Shown one piece after another: positions 1 through 5,065 of a DNA stretch of 5,065 nucleotides. The notes under the pieces were generated by a model that saw only the letters and a program-made list of their open reading frames with translations, was not told where the DNA came from and ran no database searches. The position numbers were made by a program, and so were the translations under genes. Source of the DNA: Candidatus Aminicenantota bacterium (GTDB taxonomy: Bacteria > Acidobacteriota > Aminicenantia > UBA2199); NCBI GenBank assembly GCA_024644125.1, contig JAHELQ010000423.1, positions 1 through 5,065 of the forward strand, in the 5' to 3' direction. Positions within the stretch are counted from its first letter, which is position 1. The number at the start of each line of letters is the position of its first letter.

Positions 1-2879
1 TTCAGGTAAATAGATATAGCGACCGGGCAGTCCAACTGACCAGCGACCTGACATTCGTGTTGTCGCTTACCGAGAGAAATCCTGGAATCGTTTGGTGCGG
101 AACCCGGAACGGTTTGGCGCAAATGAGATTCGAAGGGAATCGCTTTCTCGGAGCGCAACGAATCGAAGCGATCGATATACCGGTTCGTTCGATTGTTGAA
201 GATCACGACGGCTCATTGTGGCTGGTGACGTATGATTGGCAGGTCATCCGGCTGGAAATAAAAAAAGGGCAATTGCCCGGCAATATCGAAACCTTCTCAT
301 CGGAGCAAGGTCTACCCAAAGGGGAAATTTTTCCCGCCAGGGCCGGAGGCCATGTGGCGTTCGCCACTCCGAAGGGATTGTTCCGCTTTGATGAACGTAG
401 CCATTCTTTCATACCGGACCAAATGCTGGGATCCGAATTTGCCGGTGGAGAAAGCGGCAAGCCGGTGTTCCGGTTTGTAGAAGACCACCGGATGCAAATC
501 TGGTTCCATTCGGAATCCATCAATTACCGCGCGATTCCCGGTTCCGGCAACAACTATACCGTCGATTCGACGCCTTTTCGAAGAATATCCTTAATTCAAG
601 GCAATACCGCCTATCCGGATCCATCCGGCGATAATGTCTTTTTCGGCAACATCGAGGGGCTCATCCGTTACGATGCAAGGCTCGATAATAATGATGACCA
701 AATTCCCGACCCTCTCATCCGCACCATCACCGCCGGAAGCGGAACGGCCTACGAAGGCTTCGAAAGAAACATCCTCGCGCGATCCCTGGACAAGCAGCCC
801 CGCTTCGAGTACGAAGACCGCAACCTTCAATTCGAATTCGCGCTGCCGTCATTTGCCGGGGAAGACAAAAATCTCTACCGCAGCATTCTCGAAGGCTACG
901 ATAAAACCTGGTCAAGTTGGGAGGATAAAACCGCCAGAAACTACACCAATCTCAACCCCGGTATCTACACCTTCCGCGTGCAGGCGCAGAACGTCTTCGG
1001 CGCAACCAGCGACGAATCCAGCTTCCGCTTCAGAGTGTTGCCGCCATTCTACCTCACCTGGTGGGCGCTGACTCTCAATGCCCTGGCATTTTTAGCCCTA
1101 TTGTTCTTGATTGTCCGCTGGCGCTCCAACAAATTGGTGCAGGAGAAGTCGAAGCTCGAGCGGGTGGTCAAAGAACGGACCCTCGAGATCAACCGAAAGA
1201 GCCTTCAATTGGAGGAAAAAACTGTCGAATTGCAGGACAAATCGGAGAAACTTCAAGAGATGGACCGCATCAAATCCCGTTTTTTCGCCAATATCTCCCA
1301 CGAATTCCGCACCCCATTGACCTTGATCATGAGCCCCCTGGAGCAATTGAGTTCGGACAACGACGCCAATTTTACTAAAGAAACGGTGGCAGTTATGCTG
1401 CGCAATTCCCAGCGCCTCCTCACCTCCATCAACCAATTATTGGACCTCTCGCGTTTTGACAGCGGGCAAATGAAACTCCAGGCGTCAAAGCAAGACCTCA
1501 TCCCCTTCATCGAAAACGCCGTGGATTCGTTTCAATTCCTGGCCAAGAAGAAAAAAATCACCCTCGAATTTTCTCACTCGGAGCGTTGGCTGCAAATCTA
1601 CTTCGATATCCGCAAAATGGAGGACGTTCTCTACAATCTTCTGGTAAACGCCGTCAAATTCACTCCTGCCGGCGGGAAAATAACAGTCGCCGTTGCCAAC
1701 GAAGCGAAGAACCATTCGTCGCACCGGGCATTTGTCCGACTTTCGATCCGGGATACCGGTAGCGGAATTCCCAAAGAACAATTGCAACATATCTTCGATC
1801 GTTTTTTCCAGGCGGACAATATTCCCGACAGCGCGTACAAAGGCACAGGAATCGGCCTCGCCCTTGCTCGTGAGATTGTCCATCTCCACCATGGCGTCAT
1901 CGATGTTCACAGCCGGGAAGGCAAGGGGACCGAATTTGTCGTAAAGCTCCCAATGGGCAACCGCCATCTCAAACCCGAAGAGACCGTCGAATCGCCTGCT
2001 CCCTCTCCTTCAACCAGAGCACGCGAGATCGAGCTCATGTTCGATCAACCTACAAGCGCCGCCGACCGTGATGTTGACATGCCAGAAGAGATCGATTCTG
2101 ACTCCGGCCAAGAAAAAACAGTCGTACTGGTAGTAGAGGACCATGACGACGTGAGGAATTATATCCGCAAGTCCCTGGAGCCTCAATACACAGTAGTGGA
2201 AGCTGTAAACGGGAAGGAGGGAATCGCCAAAGCCCGCGACCTGATCCCGGATCTCATCGTCAGTGATGTCATGATGCCCAAACTCGACGGCTACAAGCTC
2301 TGCGACGCCTTGAAAAAAGACATCGCCACCAGTCACATCCCCATCATCCTCCTCACCGCCAAAGCCTCCGAAGAAAACATGCTCCAGGGCCTTGAAACCG
2401 GAGCCGACGATTACATCACCAAACCCTTCAACACCCAGATGCTCCTGGCCCGCATCAAAAACCTCATCGAACTGCGCCGCCAACTGCAACTAAAAATCCA
2501 ACGGCAGAAAACACTCCTCCCCTCGGAAATCACCGTCACCTCCACCGACGAGACCTTCCTCAAAGAATTCCAGCAAACCATCGAAGACAACCTCGCCGAA
2601 CCGGACTTCGGTCCCGACGAACTCAGTAAAAAACTCCTGATGGGCAGATCCACCCTCTTCAAAAAAATCAAAGCCCTCACCGGCGAAACCCCCAACCAAT
2701 TCATCCAGTCCTACCGCCTCGAACGGGCCGCCCAACTGCTCAAACAAAACTTCGGCAACGTAACCGAAGTCGCCTTCGCCGTCGGTTTCACCAGCCCCGC
2801 CTACTTCGCCAAATGCTTCAAAGACAAATTCCACCAATCCCCCACCACCTACCAATCCACCGAATCCCAACCAACCTAA
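1..2879 (+). CDS. Hybrid two-component system regulator (HTCS): propeller/Y_Y_Y sensor, histidine kinase, receiver and AraC-type HTH in one protein; 5' end missing
   Basis: One-protein signalling system: a periplasmic sensor drives a cytoplasmic kinase, receiver and DNA-binding domain. Residues are numbered from the GTG at 57. Propeller-like repeats lie at about 8-30, 42-70, 86-118, 136-161 and 177-208 (for example EDHDGSLWLVTY). A Y_Y_Y domain spans about 249-327 and a single membrane helix about 334-354. A charged coiled coil (356-407) leads to the HisKA H-box, with phospho-acceptor His415 in NISHEFRTPLTL. The ATPase has N-box Asn527/Asn531, G1 DTGSG (Asp566) and G2 GTGIGLAL. The receiver (about 687-805) keeps Glu694/Asp695, phospho-acceptor Asp737, Thr767 and Lys789. 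Two AraC-type helix-turn-helices fill about 854-932. All catalytic residues are present, so it should be active. The frame is open from base 3 with no stop before GTG 57, and no Shine-Dalgarno precedes that GTG. Family members are commonly around 1300-1400 residues, so roughly 400 residues, including signal peptide and more propeller blades, lie upstream. Ligand unknown; targets are inferred to include the next gene. Confidence 0.95.
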   Translation, partial: QVNRYSDRAVQLTSDLTFVLSLTERNPGIVWCGTRNGLAQMRFEGNRFLGAQRIEAIDIPVRSIVEDHDGSLWLVTYDWQVIRLEIKKGQLPGNIETFSSEQGLPKGEIFPARAGGHVAFATPKGLFRFDERSHSFIPDQMLGSEFAGGESGKPVFRFVEDHRMQIWFHSESINYRAIPGSGNNYTVDSTPFRRISLIQGNTAYPDPSGDNVFFGNIEGLIRYDARLDNNDDQIPDPLIRTITAGSGTAYEGFERNILARSLDKQPRFEYEDRNLQFEFALPSFAGEDKNLYRSILEGYDKTWSSWEDKTARNYTNLNPGIYTFRVQAQNVFGATSDESSFRFRVLPPFYLTWWALTLNALAFLALLFLIVRWRSNKLVQEKSKLERVVKERTLEINRKSLQLEEKTVELQDKSEKLQEMDRIKSRFFANISHEFRTPLTLIMSPLEQLSSDNDANFTKETVAVMLRNSQRLLTSINQLLDLSRFDSGQMKLQASKQDLIPFIENAVDSFQFLAKKKKITLEFSHSERWLQIYFDIRKMEDVLYNLLVNAVKFTPAGGKITVAVANEAKNHSSHRAFVRLSIRDTGSGIPKEQLQHIFDRFFQADNIPDSAYKGTGIGLALAREIVHLHHGVIDVHSREGKGTEFVVKLPMGNRHLKPEETVESPAPSPSTRAREIELMFDQPTSAADRDVDMPEEIDSDSGQEKTVVLVVEDHDDVRNYIRKSLEPQYTVVEAVNGKEGIAKARDLIPDLIVSDVMMPKLDGYKLCDALKKDIATSHIPIILLTAKASEENMLQGLETGADDYITKPFNTQMLLARIKNLIELRRQLQLKIQRQKTLLPSEITVTSTDETFLKEFQQTIEDNLAEPDFGPDELSKKLLMGRSTLFKKIKALTGETPNQFIQSYRLERAAQLLKQNFGNVTEVAFAVGFTSPAYFAKCFKDKFHQSPTTYQSTESQPT

Positions 2880-2944
2880 AAAAAAATAACCCCCACTAAT
2901 TTTTTTAGCCCCCAAAACCAACACCCAACAACCCTCTCCACCCC
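2880..2944 (+). terminator. Possible Rho-dependent termination region (C-rich, G-poor 3' leader of the intergenic region)
   Basis: Starting right after the TAA of the HTCS gene, bases 2881-2944 hold 28 C and a single G by hand count. Long, unstructured, C-rich and G-poor RNA is the known signature of a Rho utilisation site. No GC-rich hairpin with a following T-run is present that could act as an intrinsic terminator. The only inverted repeat is an all but GC-free 9-bp pairing of 2876-2884 with 2900-2908. The C-rich bias begins well inside the coding sequence, so it may partly reflect regional composition rather than a selected site. Confidence 0.35.
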
Positions 2945-2946
2945 AT

Positions 2947-2984
2947 AGACTATATCTATAGATTTCGAGACTATATTGATAGAT
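2947..2984 (+). repeat. Pair of 17-base direct repeats, 21-base period (candidate AraC-type operator)
   Basis: Copy 1 (2947-2963) reads AGACTATATCTATAGAT and copy 2 (2968-2984) reads AGACTATATTGATAGAT. They match at 15 of 17 positions and are separated by the 4 bases TTCG, giving a 21-base period, about two helical turns, so both copies face the same side of the DNA. Copy 1 also ends in a perfect 10-base palindrome (ATCTATAGAT, 2954-2963). Two 17-bp direct half-sites separated by 4 bp is the known geometry of araI1-araI2 in E. coli. That the HTCS encoded just upstream binds here is inference. Confidence 0.6.
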
Positions 2985-3008
2985 GAAAATTTCTGCCCAC
3001 ACTACAAT
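2980..3008 (+). promoter_or_regulatory. Candidate sigma70-type promoter of the lipoprotein gene, activator-dependent in form
   Basis: The -10 candidate TACAAT (3003-3008) matches TATAAT at 5 of 6 positions. A 17-base spacer places the -35 at 2980-2985 (TAGATG), which matches TTGACA at only 3 of 6 positions. The weak -35 overlaps the last 5 bases of the second direct repeat, the arrangement expected where an activator bound to the repeats replaces a good -35. A better -35 hexamer, TTGATA at 2976-2981, sits 21 bases from the -10, which is too far for normal use. Transcription would start near 3015, leaving a leader of about 27 bases containing the ribosome site. Confidence 0.45.
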
Positions 3009-3028
3009 TGAAGCGAAAGGAACGTAGT

Positions 3029-3035
3029 AAGGAGG
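3029..3035 (+). promoter_or_regulatory. Strong Shine-Dalgarno sequence for the lipoprotein gene
   Basis: AAGGAGG lies 6 bases before the ATG at 3042 and is a full-length match to the anti-Shine-Dalgarno. It fixes the start codon. Such a perfect site is unusual for Bacteroidia, which mostly do without Shine-Dalgarno sequences, and so bears on the host's affiliation. Confidence 0.85.
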
Positions 3036-3041
3036 AAGAGG

Positions 3042-5065
3042 ATGTTAAAAAAATATTTATTTCTATTGTTGTGCGTCCTGATGGTATCGGGGATTTTTTT
3101 TCAATCCGGTTGCCTTTCTGGAAATCAGGATAAATTCACAAAATTTAAATCCTATGTTATTGGAGAAAACATCGAAGTGAATCTCGGCTTTTCTGATAAT
3201 ATGGAAGCGGAATTATCCGATAGGGAACTGAAAGACCAGGCAAAAGATTGGTTGTTGCTTGGGCTTCTTTACAATAGTGGGTTAACGATTGAAGAGATCA
3301 ACGACATTACATTCGATTTACCCACAGTCAGATATGGATATATGGAGCCTGTTGCAAATTTTGAATATGGAGCGACCCGTTCACGCTACATTGGCAATGG
3401 AGCAATTGTCGCCTTAATTCCCGAATGCACCGGAAAGGAACGTATCGACTATCTAGCTCATATTGCCGACGAACACCGGAAAAACCTGGACGAAATTCCT
3501 CAAAAGATGTATGTTTTCCAGTACAAGCTCGATCTGGACGACTATTTTTCGCTGGTAACCCGGTTGGATGACCAGGATGCGCGGTTGCTATTTACTCCTA
3601 AATATGGGTACTATGAGACGCAAATCAGGTCCCTGGACGACTTGAAAAAATTGATGTCCCAAATCGACGATCTCACCTACGCCCAATTGAAAGATTCCAA
3701 TCAGCTCATCCTTGGGGGCAGGAAAATACAGAGTAGAAAGTATGGAACGATTACGATCGAGGATGTCGCCACCATCTGGCAAGCAGAAGTGAAGCTGGAA
3801 CAGAAATGGAAAGAATTTAGAGGAGAGCTGGCGAAGCTTTATCGATTGATCCCTGAACAGAAACGAAAGGAATTCGAAGAGAAGATTCCATTACTTGCTG
3901 AAAAACGAGGCCTAAAGCAAAGCATTGGATTCTCTCTGGATCAGGTTTTTGATTACGACAATATTATTTGTCTGATAGAGGGGAGATGGGATTCTTATGC
4001 AAAAAGAGTGATGACTCTTTGTCCCGGATACTTTCAAAATGAGGATCTAAGCAATGTCTCCTGGCAAAAGGTAGAAAGAGAGAAAGCCACACTTCTTTTT
4101 GAGGGCTTACTTCTGAGTAATGGCTTCGACCCTAAAGATGTTGTCAAGAGATTGAAAGATAAAGACGAGAGTGTATTGTATGAGCTTTTAGCCAAAGTTA
4201 AATCAGTGAACCCGGAAATGGCTTCATTTCTGCTTTCTTTATTTAAGTTAAGCCGATACCAAAGGGCAAGGTATGATGGGAGGTTGAGGGGGACTGAGGT
4301 TGGGATGCATTTGTTTTATACCGACCTTTTGGCAAAATTGTGGACTATGAATTTTAATTTTTCCACACCTAAGAAAAGTATCCCTTACTTTATCAACCAT
4401 ACTGAAGCGGATGTTCCCAAAGTATTTGAAGAAGAGGCCAGATGTCTCTGTTCTGTTCGTTTGTGGTTTGGCCCAAACGAAGATGAAATTCAATTGTCGG
4501 AGGATAAAGAAAAAATATTGTTCTCCAGAAATATTTCTGAAATATTTGCGAAATCACCGGACGATTATTCATATCGAAAAGAATTTGAAGTCGCGGCTAT
4601 TTGGAAGAGATCTCTGAATTGGTGGAACACTCATTATGAAGAGGTGGCGCAATTTGAGCCGGAGTATGAAAGGTTAAATCAGATTTTAAAATGGAGTACC
4701 GTCGCCAGTTGGCTACATTTAAGACAAAGAGATCATTTGCTGAATTTCCTCCGTGGTTATACGGTTCGTAGAGAGTTTTGGTTTTCTGATTGGGCAAAAA
4801 ACAAAAAAGGACTAAAGTATAACGAATGGGGAAAAATTAATTTTTTCCCAAAAAATTTCAATGGGCATAGAACCGAGACTATGCCGCTTCTCTTTTCCCC
4901 AACCTTTGAACGATGGGGACAGATGAAAAATATTTATGGCGGAGTTTCGACATTAAGTAAAAATCGAATAAATGAATTGCCGGGACTTTCAAAAAATTTA
5001 AAAGAAGTGTTGAGGCGGCCTGGACTAAAGAGAAAACCCATTGTGGGGGAGCCGGGAGGGAAAAT
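3042..5065 (+). CDS. Unrecognised large lipoprotein, 3' end beyond the window (at least 674 residues)
   Basis: I do not recognise this family. The frame from ATG 3042 has no stop up to the right edge. The start follows a perfect Shine-Dalgarno. The N-terminus is a lipoprotein-type signal peptide: MLKK, a hydrophobic core (residues 5-20), then QSGC with the lipid-bearing Cys24. Gly at -1 and Ser at -2 fit a lipobox; Gln at -3 is atypical. Leu25 (not Asp) favours outer-membrane sorting if the host follows E. coli rules. The mature part is soluble, without membrane helices. Residues about 60-250 look like a mixed alpha/beta region. A charged helical stretch (about 245-290) follows. Residues about 345-640 form a Trp/Tyr-rich region with distinctive blocks such as GTEVGMHLFYTDLLAKLW (417-434) and WWNTHYEEVAQFEPEYERL (527-545). 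No metal-protease motif or known enzyme signature was seen. Arg codons are often AGA/AGG and GC is low (30% at 4501-4560), unlike the upstream regulator. Likely controlled by the adjacent repeats and promoter. Confidence 0.85.
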   Translation, partial: MLKKYLFLLLCVLMVSGIFFQSGCLSGNQDKFTKFKSYVIGENIEVNLGFSDNMEAELSDRELKDQAKDWLLLGLLYNSGLTIEEINDITFDLPTVRYGYMEPVANFEYGATRSRYIGNGAIVALIPECTGKERIDYLAHIADEHRKNLDEIPQKMYVFQYKLDLDDYFSLVTRLDDQDARLLFTPKYGYYETQIRSLDDLKKLMSQIDDLTYAQLKDSNQLILGGRKIQSRKYGTITIEDVATIWQAEVKLEQKWKEFRGELAKLYRLIPEQKRKEFEEKIPLLAEKRGLKQSIGFSLDQVFDYDNIICLIEGRWDSYAKRVMTLCPGYFQNEDLSNVSWQKVEREKATLLFEGLLLSNGFDPKDVVKRLKDKDESVLYELLAKVKSVNPEMASFLLSLFKLSRYQRARYDGRLRGTEVGMHLFYTDLLAKLWTMNFNFSTPKKSIPYFINHTEADVPKVFEEEARCLCSVRLWFGPNEDEIQLSEDKEKILFSRNISEIFAKSPDDYSYRKEFEVAAIWKRSLNWWNTHYEEVAQFEPEYERLNQILKWSTVASWLHLRQRDHLLNFLRGYTVRREFWFSDWAKNKKGLKYNEWGKINFFPKNFNGHRTETMPLLFSPTFERWGQMKNIYGGVSTLSKNRINELPGLSKNLKEVLRRPGLKRKPIVGEPGGK

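Noticed and set aside
634..1071. 145-codon plus-strand frame overlapping the sensor region
   Set aside because: Ser/Thr/Pro-rich shadow in another frame of the HTCS gene, without ribosome site or domain.
2010..2489. 159-codon minus-strand open frame
   Set aside because: Lies wholly opposite the receiver domain, whose motifs are all intact on the plus strand; its translation shows no recognisable domain.
2876..2908. Inverted repeat CTAAAAAAA / TTTTTTTAG as an intrinsic terminator
   Set aside because: The 9-bp stem has one GC pair and a 15-base loop, and no T-run follows. It is too weak to terminate transcription by itself.
2951..2977. TATATC (2951-2956) and TATATT (2972-2977) as -10 boxes
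   Set aside because: They lie inside the repeat pair and have no -35-like hexamer at a 16-18 base spacing; TACAAT at 3003 fits the leader length better.
2490..3002. 170-codon minus-strand open frame rich in Gly, Phe and Val
   Set aside because: It is the mirror of the C-rich end of the HTCS gene plus intergenic DNA. Low-complexity translation with no domain, and the plus strand here encodes an intact AraC domain.
3130..3800. Possible metallopeptidase or hydrolase motif in the lipoprotein (His/Glu-rich stretches such as HIADEH)
   Set aside because: No HExxH, GxSxG or comparable catalytic signature is present on reading the full translation, so no enzyme function is claimed.
4411..4617. Small plus-strand open frame of 68 codons
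   Set aside because: Embedded out of frame in the long lipoprotein gene; no Shine-Dalgarno and no sign of a real protein.
4829..4849. Inverted repeat GGGAAAAA / TTTTTCCC with a 5-base loop
   Set aside because: Sits within the lipoprotein coding frame, no T-run follows on either strand, and no gene end lies nearby. Most likely chance from AT-rich codons.

Overview
The window holds two long plus-strand genes, both cut by the window edges, separated by a 162-base intergenic region that looks regulatory. No RNA gene, CRISPR array, insertion sequence or attachment site could be supported.

Layout. Bases 1-2879 are the 3' part of a hybrid two-component system (HTCS) regulator. It is one polypeptide carrying propeller-type sensor repeats, a Y_Y_Y domain, one membrane helix, a histidine kinase, a receiver and an AraC-type DNA-binding domain. 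Its frame is already open at the left edge, so the true start lies outside the window. Bases 2880-3041 are a C-rich, almost G-free stretch (possible Rho-dependent terminator), then a pair of 17-base direct repeats at a 21-base period, a sigma70-like promoter and a very strong Shine-Dalgarno sequence. Bases 3042-5065 encode the first 674 residues of an apparent lipoprotein that I do not recognise. It stays open to the right edge.

How they may work together (inference). The HTCS would sense a ligand on the outer face of the inner membrane and act on DNA through its AraC domain. The repeat pair just downstream has the size, spacing and promoter overlap of a classic AraC-family activator site, so the lipoprotein gene is the obvious candidate target. 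The idea rests on sequence geometry only.

Organism. HTCS proteins of this architecture are best known from Bacteroidota but also occur in related or deep-branching Gram-negative phyla. The strong Shine-Dalgarno and E. coli-like promoter are unlike typical Bacteroidia, so a non-Bacteroidia member of the FCB group or a similar environmental lineage seems more likely. This is a low-confidence guess. The lipoprotein gene is clearly more AT-rich than the regulator gene.
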